Of a stretch of DNA of 34,565 nucleotides, positions 16,141-24,693 are shown one piece after another; within the stretch, counting starts at the first letter, position 1; each line of letters begins with the position of its first letter. The DNA is taken from NCBI GenBank assembly GCA_029243855.1, contig JAQWRG010000073.1, positions 1-34,565 of the forward strand, in the 5' to 3' direction. The position numbers and the translations under genes are program-made. This DNA is from Flavobacteriales bacterium (GTDB taxonomy: Bacteria > Bacteroidota > Bacteroidia > Flavobacteriales_D > Parvicellaceae). The notes beneath the pieces were generated by a model that did no database searches, was not told the DNA's origin, and saw only the letters and a list, made by a program, of their open reading frames with translations.

Positions 16141-17280
16141 TTATTGTATAATTTGTTTTGCTATTATTTCTCTCATAATTTCTGATGTTCCTCCTCCAAT
16201 TGTTCCTATTCTGCTGTCTCTAAATATTCTAGCAGCCTGATATTCTTCCATATATCCATAGCCACCTAAAAATTGAAGAACTTCATAACTTACTTTATCC
16301 ATAAGTTCTGTACTTAGTAACTTTACCATAGCGCATTGAGTTGTTACATCGTATCCATCGCTAAAGGATCTACAAATTTGATAGTTGAACGATTTTAAAC
16401 TCTCAATTTCTGAGGAGAGCTGAGCTACTCTGTGTCTTAATTCTTGGAATTTTGAAAGAGGTCTTCCAAAAGCTTCTCTTTCACTTAAATATTTAAGTCC
16501 ATAATCAAGAGCATATTCTGCTGAAGCCAAAGCACCTGTTGATAGAACTAGTCGTTCTAACTCAAATCTTTGCATAATGTAGTAAAAGCCTTGATTTTCT
16601 TCTCCAATTAAATGCTCAAAAGGAACTTTTACATTATCAAAAGAAATTTCTCCAGTATCTGAAGCATGCCATCCTAACTTTTTTAAAGGTGTAGCACTAA
16701 CACCTTCCCATTTGCTGTCAATTAACATCATGCTAATTCCCTCAAATCCGGTGTTTTCAGTTCTGGTTGCTACAACCATAAAATCGCTGTATACCCCGTT
16801 GGTGATAAACGTTTTTGATCCGTTTAAAATATAATGATTTTCTTTTTTGACTGCACTAGTTTTAATGGATGCTACATCTGATCCAGCATTAGGTTCTGTA
16901 ATGGCAAGGCATCCTATTAAATCCCCATTAATAGCGGGTTTTAAATAGTTGGTTTTTAAAAAATCATTTCCATTTTTTTGAAGATGTTCCATGGCTAATG
17001 TAGAATGAGCCAACAAAGAGGCAGCTGTTCCGCCAGAGTTGCATTTGTTTAATTCTTCAATCAATATGATGGTATAAAAAACATCTGTATTTACTCCTCC
17101 ATATTTTTCATCCATCCCCAATCCATAATATCCCATTTCACCCATTTTCTTGAATGCAGATTTTGAGACTCTTCCATTTTCTTCCCACTGGTCAATTTCA
17201 GGCACTATTTCTTTATCTAAAAAATCTCTAAGAGATTTTCTGAATAAATTATGTTCATCATGGAAATAAAAACTGTGCAT
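16141..17280 (-). CDS. Acyl-CoA dehydrogenase, long-chain/isovaleryl-type
   Basis: 379 residues, complete. Introduces the alpha-beta double bond into an acyl-CoA and passes electrons to ETF. Visible features are GCLAITEPNAGSDVAS (flavin contact), LGWHASDTGEISFDNVKVP, FELERLVLS with the probable helix-G catalytic Glu, and GYGYMEEYQAARIFRDSRIGTIGGGTSEIMRE at the C-terminus, where the YEGT glutamate of MCAD is replaced by Gly. That combination is shared with LCAD and isovaleryl-CoA dehydrogenase, both of which accept branched chains. It is a clear tandem paralogue of the next gene's dehydrogenase part, with 4 bases between them. It follows the HSDL2-like SDR by 2 bases. Confidence 0.9.
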   Translation of the reverse strand: MHSFYFHDEHNLFRKSLRDFLDKEIVPEIDQWEENGRVSKSAFKKMGEMGYYGLGMDEKYGGVNTDVFYTIILIEELNKCNSGGTAASLLAHSTLAMEHLQKNGNDFLKTNYLKPAINGDLIGCLAITEPNAGSDVASIKTSAVKKENHYILNGSKTFITNGVYSDFMVVATRTENTGFEGISMMLIDSKWEGVSATPLKKLGWHASDTGEISFDNVKVPFEHLIGEENQGFYYIMQRFELERLVLSTGALASAEYALDYGLKYLSEREAFGRPLSKFQELRHRVAQLSSEIESLKSFNYQICRSFSDGYDVTTQCAMVKLLSTELMDKVSYEVLQFLGGYGYMEEYQAARIFRDSRIGTIGGGTSEIMREIIAKQIIQ

Positions 17281-17282
17281 TT

Positions 17283-18095
17283 TTAAACAAATAAATCTTT
17301 CATTAAACTCATTTCAGGATTAACAGCATATTTATTGAAATCAGTAATGCCTTTATTTCTTAATAGGTCTTCATCAATGAAAAAATTACCAGTACATTCT
17401 TTACTGTTTTGTTTAATTATTTCAAATGCTGCATCAGCCATTATTTCTGGTGTTCTACTTGCCTGAATCAATGCATCTCCACCTAATAAGTTTTTAACGG
17501 CTGCTGTTGCTATTGTAGTTTTTGGCCACAAAGCATTGGCTGCAATGCCTTTAGATTTTAATTCATTAGATTGACCTAAAACGGTCATGCTCATTCCGAA
17601 TTTGCTCATTGTGTAAGCAAGATGAGCACCAAACCATGAGGGGTCTAAGTTTAAAGGTGGAGAAAGCGTTAAAATATGGGGGTTTTCTGCATTTTTAAGA
17701 TGAGGAATACATGTCTTTGAAACCATGAAAGTTCCTCTAACATTAATGTCGTGCATCAAGTCATAACGTTTCATAGACGTTTGCTCTGTAGGGGTTAGTC
17801 CTATTGCACTTGCATTGTTTACAAGTACATCAATTCCTCCAAATTCTTTTACAGTTTTATTGACAGCTTCATTTACCATCTCTTCATCTCTAATGTCAAC
17901 CACAATAGGTAATGCTTTTACCCCTATTTTTTCTATTTCTTCAGCTGCCGTAAAAATTGTTCCATCTAATTTTGGATGAGGTTCAGCTGTTTTAGCAGCA
18001 ACAACTATATTAAATCCATTGTTTGCAAGTTTTAATGCTATTGCTTTGCCAATTCCTCGGCTACTCCCTGTTATAAATGCTGTTTTATTACTCAT
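17283..18095 (-). CDS. HSDL2-like short-chain dehydrogenase (no SCP2 domain)
   Basis: 270-residue NAD(P)-dependent short-chain dehydrogenase. The glycine motif GSSRGIG (10-16), NNAS (93-96) and catalytic YTMSK (Tyr161, Lys165) are present. The string AAKTAEPHPKLDGTIFTAAEEIE at 33-55 and SPPLNLDPSWF, NALWPKT, and TGNFFIDED are characteristic of the SDR domain of mammalian HSDL2, a peroxisomal/mitochondrial lipid enzyme. Human HSDL2 carries a C-terminal SCP2 domain that is lacking here; the domain occurs instead on the acyl-CoA dehydrogenase two genes downstream. A role as 3-hydroxyacyl-CoA or hydroxy-lipid dehydrogenase in the same pathway is inferred from context. The gene sits 10 bases after the aldehyde dehydrogenase. 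Confidence 0.85.
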   Translation of the reverse strand: MSNKTAFITGSSRGIGKAIALKLANNGFNIVVAAKTAEPHPKLDGTIFTAAEEIEKIGVKALPIVVDIRDEEMVNEAVNKTVKEFGGIDVLVNNASAIGLTPTEQTSMKRYDLMHDINVRGTFMVSKTCIPHLKNAENPHILTLSPPLNLDPSWFGAHLAYTMSKFGMSMTVLGQSNELKSKGIAANALWPKTTIATAAVKNLLGGDALIQASRTPEIMADAAFEIIKQNSKECTGNFFIDEDLLRNKGITDFNKYAVNPEMSLMKDLFV

Positions 18096-18105
18096 GGTTG
18101 GTTTT

Positions 18106-19524
18106 TTAAATGCTTACAATTTTTTTAAAATATTTGAAAATTTTACTATTAAATGGAGGATAAATAGGTTTTAATGATCCCCAGTTTCTTTTAACGATAC
18201 CTCTTGGGTTTGAAAAGTCCTCAAAACTGTGCTTTCCATTTGATTTGCCTATTCCGCTATTGTTTAACCCTCCAAAAGGCAAATGAGGGTTTACGGATGT
18301 TAACATTAATTCATTTATGCATGATCCGCCTGAAGCAGTATTGTTCAAGAAGTAATTAATATTTGATTTTTTATTACTCATTACGTAAAATGCTAATGGA
18401 GTAGGAAGTTGTTGAACCGTTTTGATGGCATCCTCCTTGGTTTTATAAGAGATTATTGGAAGAATTGGGCCGAAAATTTCATGGATCATAATGTCCATTT
18501 CCATACTTACGTTATTTATTAATGTTGGGCTTATAAATTTTTCTTCTTCATTAAAATCTCCTCCAAATTCAATTTTTGCTCCATTTGATATAGCTTTATC
18601 TACAAGGTCTTTTATTCTCTTAAAATTGGTTTTATTGATAATTCGTCCATAGTCTTTTGATGAATGAATTCCTTTTTTATCACTATTGTAGAATTTATTA
18701 ATCGTATTCTCAAATGCTGTTATAAATTCTTCAAGTTTGGTTTCTTGAACTAATGCGTAATCTGGAGCAATACAGGTTTGACCGCTATTCATTGATTTAG
18801 CCCATGCGATTTTTTCTGCAGCATTTTTTGTATTACATGTTTCGTCAATAATTACAGGTGATTTCCCTCCTAATTCTAAGGTTACTCCACTAAGGTTTTT
18901 AGCAGCAGCAGTCATAACAATTTTGCCCACTTTAGGACTTCCAGTAAAATAAATGTGATTAAAAGGTTGCTTTAGTAGTTCAGTAGCTAATTCAGCATTT
19001 CCTTGCATTACAGTTACTTCATTTTCATCAAATAGTTCTTTTATCATAGCGCTGATAACCGAAGAGGTGTTGCTAGAAATTTCAGAAGGTTTGATAATTA
19101 CAGCATTTCCTGCAGCTATAGCATATATAAGTGGGTAAATGGTGAGTTGAAATGGGTAATTCCAAGGAGATATAATTAGTACGGTACCTTTGCCTTCATA
19201 CTTAATGTATGATGACATTCCAGTCATAGTTATTGGAGAGGGCACATGCTCATCTTTCATCCAAGATTTTAGTTTTTTTACGACTTCTTTAATAGTTAAA
19301 ATAAGAGGAGAAATTTCAGTAGTGATTACTTCTTCATTTGATTTGTGTAAATCATTAAAAAGCGCCTCAGCAATTAATTTGTGGTTAGCAGGATTAAGGA
19401 TATATTCAAGAATACTTTTAATCTTTGTTATTCTTTCGTTTGCAGAAGAGTTTTTTAAAGAATTTAGATTCTCAACATCACTTTGTAATTCAAATATTCT
19501 TAAAACTTCTTTACTGTTTTCCAT
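18106..19524 (-). CDS. ALDH3-type fatty aldehyde dehydrogenase
   Basis: 472 residues of the aldehyde dehydrogenase superfamily, class 3 (fatty aldehyde dehydrogenase) subtype. It oxidises an aldehyde to the free acid with NAD(P). Catalytic Cys251 is in NSGQTCIAPDYAL, the general-base Glu217 in LELGGKSP, and the cofactor site in ISPWNYPFQL and FTGSPKVGK. The end of the chain is basic and hydrophobic (FNSKIFKYFKKIVSI), possibly a membrane-association tail as in vertebrate ALDH3A2. The gene follows the acyl-CoA synthetase by 26 bases, which suggests the order aldehyde to acid to acyl-CoA. The natural aldehyde could be long-chain or isoprenoid; sequence does not decide. Confidence 0.88.
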   Translation of the reverse strand: MENSKEVLRIFELQSDVENLNSLKNSSANERITKIKSILEYILNPANHKLIAEALFNDLHKSNEEVITTEISPLILTIKEVVKKLKSWMKDEHVPSPITMTGMSSYIKYEGKGTVLIISPWNYPFQLTIYPLIYAIAAGNAVIIKPSEISSNTSSVISAMIKELFDENEVTVMQGNAELATELLKQPFNHIYFTGSPKVGKIVMTAAAKNLSGVTLELGGKSPVIIDETCNTKNAAEKIAWAKSMNSGQTCIAPDYALVQETKLEEFITAFENTINKFYNSDKKGIHSSKDYGRIINKTNFKRIKDLVDKAISNGAKIEFGGDFNEEEKFISPTLINNVSMEMDIMIHEIFGPILPIISYKTKEDAIKTVQQLPTPLAFYVMSNKKSNINYFLNNTASGGSCINELMLTSVNPHLPFGGLNNSGIGKSNGKHSFEDFSNPRGIVKRNWGSLKPIYPPFNSKIFKYFKKIVSI

Positions 19525-19550
19525 AATCTTTTGCTTAAATTTTAGTTAAA

Positions 19551-21212
19551 CTATTCCCAAATGATTGATTCTTTTTGATTGTACCAGTCTTTGTATTTGC
19601 TCATATATATTTCGTCAATCTTATTTCTTTTAACTTTTAAAGTAGGCGTTAATATGTGATTTTCTTCTGTCCATAATTCATTGGTTACTACAATACATTC
19701 AACTTTGGAATGATTGGCTAATTTTTGATTGGTATTTTTAAGTTGTTCGGTAAGGTTTTCAGCAATTTGTTTTTTATTAATTCCTTCAGCAATTTCTGAG
19801 AGATTTATTAATGCAATAGGTTGCGGTGATGTAAGTCCAGCTACACATACTTGTTCAATCAATTCATTTTTAGACAATGAGTTTTCTATTGGGTTAGGCG
19901 TAATGTAAATTCCTTTTTCAGTTTTAAAGGCGTCTTTAACTCTTCCAATAATATTTAAATTTTTATGTTCATCAATAAATCCTTTGTCTCCACTATAGTA
20001 CCAACCATCTTGTAGAATTTCTTTTGTTTTTTCTTCTTCTTTATAATAGCCAGTCATGAGTTGATCTGAACGATAGATTACTTCACCGTTTTTTTTATCT
20101 ATTTTTATATCAATTCCTTGAATTGCCTTTCCTACTCCTATGTCACTTATTTCTCCAAGAGGTGTTACGGTAATTGCTCCACACGCTTCAGTTGCACCAA
20201 AAACTTCTCTTAAGTTAATGTCTATTTTTCGATACCATTGTTTTAAGTGTACTGGTGTTAAAGCTGCCCCAGTTAAAACTATTTCAGCTTTTGAAAGACC
20301 AAGTGCCTTTTTAAGTTTCTTTTTAATGATATTGGAAATAAAAGGCGTATTAAGTAAAGCGTTTAGTTTTTTTTGTGAAAGTTTATCTAAAACTCCCATT
20401 TGAAATTTGCTCCATATTCGTGGTACTGCAAAAAATACTGTGGGTTGAATATCTTGTAGATTTTTAATGAATGTGTCTATAGATTCAGCAAAAGAAATAG
20501 ATCCTCCTGTGAAAAAAGCTGCTCCCTCAATGGCAAGCCTTTCAGCAACATGATTTAATGGTAGAAATGAAAAGAAAGTATGCTCTTTTAATTTATGAAT
20601 GCCTAATGTGTTGTAGCGTTCTTCATCTCTAAAAACGGCTGCAATACTTTTAAAAGGCAGCATAACACCTTTAGGACTTCCTGTTGTTCCGGAAGTAAAA
20701 AGTATGGTCCATGTATCTTCTAATTTGGGGATAAAATTTTCAGAAAATGGTTGTTTATTTGTGACTAATTCGTTCCAACTTTCACCAATATTTACTTTTG
20801 CATTGCCTTCGTAGTGTGGAAACGTTATTGTTTTTAAGGTTTTAGGTAACGCTTCACCTTTGTCTGCCCAAGAATCAAGTTTTCCAATAAATAATAATTT
20901 TATATCACTTTTTAAGATTACTTCATTTAATTGAGCTTTTGGAAGACTTGCATAGAAAGGAACGGATATAAATCCACCCATCGTGATAGCGATATCAGTT
21001 ATAATCCAGTGATAGCAATTTTTGGAAAGAATTCCAATATGATCACCTTTTTTTAACCCCATTTCATTTAATGCAGTAACTAATTTTCTTGCTTCATTGG
21101 CAGTTTCTGCAAACGTCATGGTTACCCATTTGTTTCCAAAAGGTTGTTTTAAAAAAACGTTTTCTGGAGTTTCTTTCTCCCAGTGGTAAAAATATTCAAT
21201 CGGTGTTTTCAA
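19551..21212 (-). CDS. Long-chain acyl-CoA synthetase (AMP-forming)
   Basis: 553 residues of the ANL superfamily. It activates a carboxylic acid with ATP and CoA. The P-loop is TSGTTGSPKG (173-182), followed by FGATEACGA and the hinge region YYSGDKGFIDEH with GRVKDAFKTEKG beyond it. Resemblance is to the long-chain FadD/FACS type rather than to short-chain or benzoate ligases. The start is probably TTG at 21210-21212, because there is no ATG in frame before the conserved IEYFYHWEKETPEN and none upstream before a stop. It lies 5 bases after the VLCAD-like dehydrogenase and is probably the entry point for free acids into the pathway. Confidence 0.88.
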   Translation of the reverse strand: MKTPIEYFYHWEKETPENVFLKQPFGNKWVTMTFAETANEARKLVTALNEMGLKKGDHIGILSKNCYHWIITDIAITMGGFISVPFYASLPKAQLNEVILKSDIKLLFIGKLDSWADKGEALPKTLKTITFPHYEGNAKVNIGESWNELVTNKQPFSENFIPKLEDTWTILFTSGTTGSPKGVMLPFKSIAAVFRDEERYNTLGIHKLKEHTFFSFLPLNHVAERLAIEGAAFFTGGSISFAESIDTFIKNLQDIQPTVFFAVPRIWSKFQMGVLDKLSQKKLNALLNTPFISNIIKKKLKKALGLSKAEIVLTGAALTPVHLKQWYRKIDINLREVFGATEACGAITVTPLGEISDIGVGKAIQGIDIKIDKKNGEVIYRSDQLMTGYYKEEEKTKEILQDGWYYSGDKGFIDEHKNLNIIGRVKDAFKTEKGIYITPNPIENSLSKNELIEQVCVAGLTSPQPIALINLSEIAEGINKKQIAENLTEQLKNTNQKLANHSKVECIVVTNELWTEENHILTPTLKVKRNKIDEIYMSKYKDWYNQKESIIWE

Positions 21213-21217
21213 ATTTT

Positions 21218-23002
21218 TTATGTTAATTGGTATTGGTTTTTTTCAATAAAGTGATTTGCTACTTTTCTTCTCATTTCCTTTAAATTAGCGAAGGGCAATT
21301 GAAATAATCTATTTATTGATTTAAAGTTAAGTAAGGCTTGATTTTCTTTTGAAGATGCAAAAATTACTTCTTTAGCATGATTAGAAAGTTGTTCACTAGT
21401 TTCGTACATGAGAATAGTTGTCATTAGTTTATATATCTCTGATTTTTCTTGGTGTTTTTGAGCTCTAAGTAATGCACTTTCAAAAATATAAATTGGAGTA
21501 ATCATGTCAGAAAGGTGCATTAAAACTTCTTGCTCATTTTTTATGTCTTGTTGAAACTGTTGAACTGCAATTCCGGCAACAAGTAAAGTGGCTTTCTTAG
21601 CTACAGAAAGAAAGTTGTTTTCAGTTTCAAAGGGAACGTCACTTTGTTTAGACGAACTTAAAATACCACTCATTAAATCATTGAATAAAGCCATTGTTCT
21701 TTCCATTAAGGGTAGCTCACCTTTCATTCCTTTTCTAAATAACATGGTAGGAATTAATATGCGGTTTATTTCATTGGTTCCCTCATATATTCTGTTGCCT
21801 CTTACGTTTCTATAATGAACAGATATTTCACTTTCAGCTGAAAACCCCATTCCTCCATGAATTTGGAGAGATTCATCTACTACGAAAGACTCAGTTTCAG
21901 AACCATATACTTTAATGATGGCACATTCCATAGCATATTCTGCAACGGATTTTATTTTTGCTTCAATTTGATTTTCTTCTTCCTCTATCATTTCGTCATA
22001 AGATTCATCAATTTGATGAGCGACTCTATTCCAACTGCTTTCTAGTCCATATAGCCTAGTAGCCATTTTACAAATTTTTTCTTTTATTGCACCAAATTCA
22101 GAAATTTTAGAGCCAAATTGTTCGCGTTCATTAGCGTAGTTAATGCCTAATTTTAATGCTCTTTTACCAATGGCAGTATTGGCTACTCCAATTTTAATTC
22201 TTCCTGCGTTTAAGGCATTCATAGCAATTTTGAACCCTTTGTTTCTTTCTCCTAATAGATTTTCTACGGGAACCTTGATGTTTTCGAAAAAGACTTGTCT
22301 AGTAGAAGACCCATGGATTCCTAGTTTGTTTTCTTCACTTCCTAACTTTACTCCCCACTCTTTATGAACAATTAAACAGGAGAGGTTTTTATCATCTTCA
22401 ATTTTGCAAAACACAAAAAATACATCAGCAAATCCTGAATTAGTAATCCACATTTTTTGACCGTTTAGTATGAAATGTTTTTTGTCATTGCTGTAAATAG
22501 CTTTTGATTTTCCAGCATTTGCATCTGACCCCGCACTTGGCTCTGTTAAGCAATACGAACATTTTATTTTAGCTGTAACAATGTCGTTGAGGTATTTTTC
22601 TTTTTGAGTATCATTTCCATATAGTAAAACTGGGTACACTCCTAATCCAGTATGTACACCAATCGATTGGCTGAAAGCAAAGCTGTCTGAAGCTATTTCC
22701 CCAAAGGCCATTTCAGTTTTGATGTCACAATTAAGTCCACCGTAATTTTCAGGAACTCCTATTCCATGAAAGCCCAATTCCCCCATTTTTTCTAATAATT
22801 GAGGGGCAAGTAATGTGCCTTCTTTAGAATCAAATTTTTCTTTAATGGGCTCAATTTCTTTGTTTAAGAAGTCTCGCATAGAGCTTCTAAACATCAGTTG
22901 TTCTTCACTATATTCTTCGGGTGTAAAAACAGCACTATAAATGCTTTCTTCTAATAAGAACTCTCCTCCTTTTATTGTTTTCTTTGTGCTTATTGTAGTC
23001 AT
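21218..23002 (-). CDS. VLCAD/ACAD9-like acyl-CoA dehydrogenase with C-terminal extension
   Basis: 594 residues. The dehydrogenase core covers about residues 30-420 and is followed by a helical extension of about 170 residues, an architecture shared with the membrane-associated very-long-chain enzymes and with many Bacteroidota homologues. Flavin contact CLTEPSAGSDANAGK and the C-terminal YEGTNEINRI are intact; the latter has the catalytic Glu in the MCAD/VLCAD position. In this it differs from the two other dehydrogenases of the operon, so the cluster holds two mechanistic subtypes. The preceding SDR gene ends directly before it with no gap. Confidence 0.88.
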   Translation of the reverse strand: MTTISTKKTIKGGEFLLEESIYSAVFTPEEYSEEQLMFRSSMRDFLNKEIEPIKEKFDSKEGTLLAPQLLEKMGELGFHGIGVPENYGGLNCDIKTEMAFGEIASDSFAFSQSIGVHTGLGVYPVLLYGNDTQKEKYLNDIVTAKIKCSYCLTEPSAGSDANAGKSKAIYSNDKKHFILNGQKMWITNSGFADVFFVFCKIEDDKNLSCLIVHKEWGVKLGSEENKLGIHGSSTRQVFFENIKVPVENLLGERNKGFKIAMNALNAGRIKIGVANTAIGKRALKLGINYANEREQFGSKISEFGAIKEKICKMATRLYGLESSWNRVAHQIDESYDEMIEEEENQIEAKIKSVAEYAMECAIIKVYGSETESFVVDESLQIHGGMGFSAESEISVHYRNVRGNRIYEGTNEINRILIPTMLFRKGMKGELPLMERTMALFNDLMSGILSSSKQSDVPFETENNFLSVAKKATLLVAGIAVQQFQQDIKNEQEVLMHLSDMITPIYIFESALLRAQKHQEKSEIYKLMTTILMYETSEQLSNHAKEVIFASSKENQALLNFKSINRLFQLPFANLKEMRRKVANHFIEKNQYQLT

Positions 23003-23815
23003 TTATTGTGGGTTCAAAAAATCTCTCATTACTCTGGCTAATCCCATTTTGTCGTAGTTTAAATGTTGTGCTCCATCTACATATAATGTAGTTCCTGTAC
23101 AATAGGCAGATAAATCGCTTGCAAAAAAACATACTGCGTTTGAAACATCTTTTACAGTTCCAAAACGATGCATAGGAATAGCCTTCTTAGCCTCTTCAAA
23201 CATGTCTTGTACAGGTTTTGGGTAAGTGTCTAACCCTGTTGATTCTACAATACCTGGCGCAACACAGTTTATGCGAATGTTAAAATCGCTCCACTCTTGT
23301 GCTATTGTTTTTGTTATGTTCTCAACACCAGCCCTTGCTGCTCCAGTATGAATCATCCCTGGGAAGCCTCTTAAAATATCGGCTATAATATTGACAATAA
23401 TTCCATTTTTTTGAGGGATGAAAAATGCATTTCCCATTTCTCTAATCATGTAAAATGTTCCGTTAAGGTTGTTGTTGATGACAGCGTTCCAACCTTTATC
23501 GTTAATGTACTCAGTTAAAGCAGGAAATTGTCCGCCAGCATTGTTTATTAAAATATCAAGTCTTCCACATTTTTCTTGAATTACCTTAACCAACCCTTGA
23601 ATTTCCTCAGTTTTTCTAATGTCACATGGGTAGGAGTACACTGTTCCAAATTTGGTCAATTCCTCAGCTGCTTTTTTTAACGGTTCTTCTTTTCTAGATG
23701 CAATTATAACCGTTGCGCCAAGTTGTAATAGATCTTTAGCTATTTGATATCCAATACCACTTCTTCCACCTGTAACTAAGGCTATTTTATTGTTAAATGT
23801 GTTTTTGTTAAACAT
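23003..23815 (-). CDS. PECR-like SDR, likely enoyl-CoA reductase type
   Basis: 270-residue short-chain dehydrogenase with cofactor motif TGGRSGIG (15-22) and NNAGGQF (91-97). The classical YxxxK is absent: the aligned positions are Thr157 and Arg161 (HTGAARAGV). The same change (SGAAR) occurs in mammalian PECR, the peroxisomal trans-2-enoyl-CoA reductase, and the shared NNAGGQF...GW.AV...L.GTFYM pattern supports this kinship. It probably reduces a double bond in an unsaturated acyl-CoA, using NADPH, rather than a ketone. Such a step would be useful for unsaturated isoprenoid chains. Its ATG overlaps the stop of the BKACE gene by one base (TAATG), indicating translational coupling. Confidence 0.8.
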   Translation of the reverse strand: MFNKNTFNNKIALVTGGRSGIGYQIAKDLLQLGATVIIASRKEEPLKKAAEELTKFGTVYSYPCDIRKTEEIQGLVKVIQEKCGRLDILINNAGGQFPALTEYINDKGWNAVINNNLNGTFYMIREMGNAFFIPQKNGIIVNIIADILRGFPGMIHTGAARAGVENITKTIAQEWSDFNIRINCVAPGIVESTGLDTYPKPVQDMFEEAKKAIPMHRFGTVKDVSNAVCFFASDLSAYCTGTTLYVDGAQHLNYDKMGLARVMRDFLNPQ

Positions 23816-24684
23816 TATGCTTCTTGTTTTAGTGGAGTATTTAACATGGTTCTGGCTTCTGAAATAGAAGCTATTTCTCTACCCATCATATTAGCTAGTT
23901 TAGCCCCCCATTCAACACATTCTCCGTTTGATTTAGCCATTTCATTATTTGGTAAATAGAAATTGTCTTCAAGTCCAACTCTAAAATTGCCTCCCATTGT
24001 GCAAGCAACAGCTGCTAATTGCCATTGTTTTCTGCTAATTCCAATTACTTGCCACAAGGCACCTTTTGGAACTTGTTCAATTTGGTGTATTAAATTTTGA
24101 GTTGTTGCTGGAATACCTCCCATAACTCCCATTACTAAGCTATAACAGGCGTTTTCAGGTAAAAGCCCCATTTCTTTTAAGGGTTCTGCGTTTCGTATGT
24201 GACCAGTATCAAAACATTCCATTTCAGGAGTAACATTGTTTTCATTCATAACTTTAACCACCTCAATCATCGTGTCAAAAGAATTTTCAAAAACTCCATT
24301 CCAAAAGAATTGTTTTGCTTTTTTTGAAAAAATTGCATAATTCATACTGCCCATATTGAATGCTGCCATATCGGGCTTAGTAGCATGTAAGTGCTTGGTC
24401 CTTTCAGTAGCATTCATTCCAATAGCTCCAGTAGAGTAGTTGATAATTACATCGGGACAATGTTTTCTTACTTCTTCTTGAATTTGTTCAAAAACTTTTG
24501 TTCTCCAACTTGGTGTACCATCGTCTTCTCTTGCATGAATGTGTACAATGCTGGCTCCAGCATCAACAGCACGTTTTGCTTCATCTCCAAGCTCTTTGGG
24601 AGTAAATGGTATATAAGGACAATGAGACCTGTTGGTAGCGGCACCTGTTAATGCAGCTGATAATATTAGTTTATTTTGAGCCAT
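23815..24684 (-). CDS. Beta-keto acid cleavage enzyme (BKACE, DUF849)
   Basis: 289-residue TIM-barrel enzyme of the family founded by 3-keto-5-aminohexanoate cleavage enzyme Kce. Members split a beta-keto acid with acetyl-CoA to acetoacetate and a new acyl-CoA, a retro-Claisen reaction requiring Zn. The metal ligands are visible: His48 and His50 in VHIHARE and Glu at about 239 in VGLEDNFYL. SAALTGAATNR at the N-terminus and TPEMECFDTGHI are also typical. Kce acts in lysine fermentation, but the family covers many substrates and no other lysine-fermentation gene is present. Lying between a crotonase and an SDR in an acyl-CoA carboxylase operon, it more likely processes the beta-keto product of this pathway. 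Confidence 0.9.
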   Translation of the reverse strand: MAQNKLILSAALTGAATNRSHCPYIPFTPKELGDEAKRAVDAGASIVHIHAREDDGTPSWRTKVFEQIQEEVRKHCPDVIINYSTGAIGMNATERTKHLHATKPDMAAFNMGSMNYAIFSKKAKQFFWNGVFENSFDTMIEVVKVMNENNVTPEMECFDTGHIRNAEPLKEMGLLPENACYSLVMGVMGGIPATTQNLIHQIEQVPKGALWQVIGISRKQWQLAAVACTMGGNFRVGLEDNFYLPNNEMAKSNGECVEWGAKLANMMGREIASISEARTMLNTPLKQEA

Positions 24685-24693
24685 ATCGTTTTG

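Noticed and set aside
19190-19549. 119-residue plus-strand frame opposite the aldehyde dehydrogenase
   Set aside because: Fully antisense to conserved ALDH sequence, no start context or domain; shadow frame.
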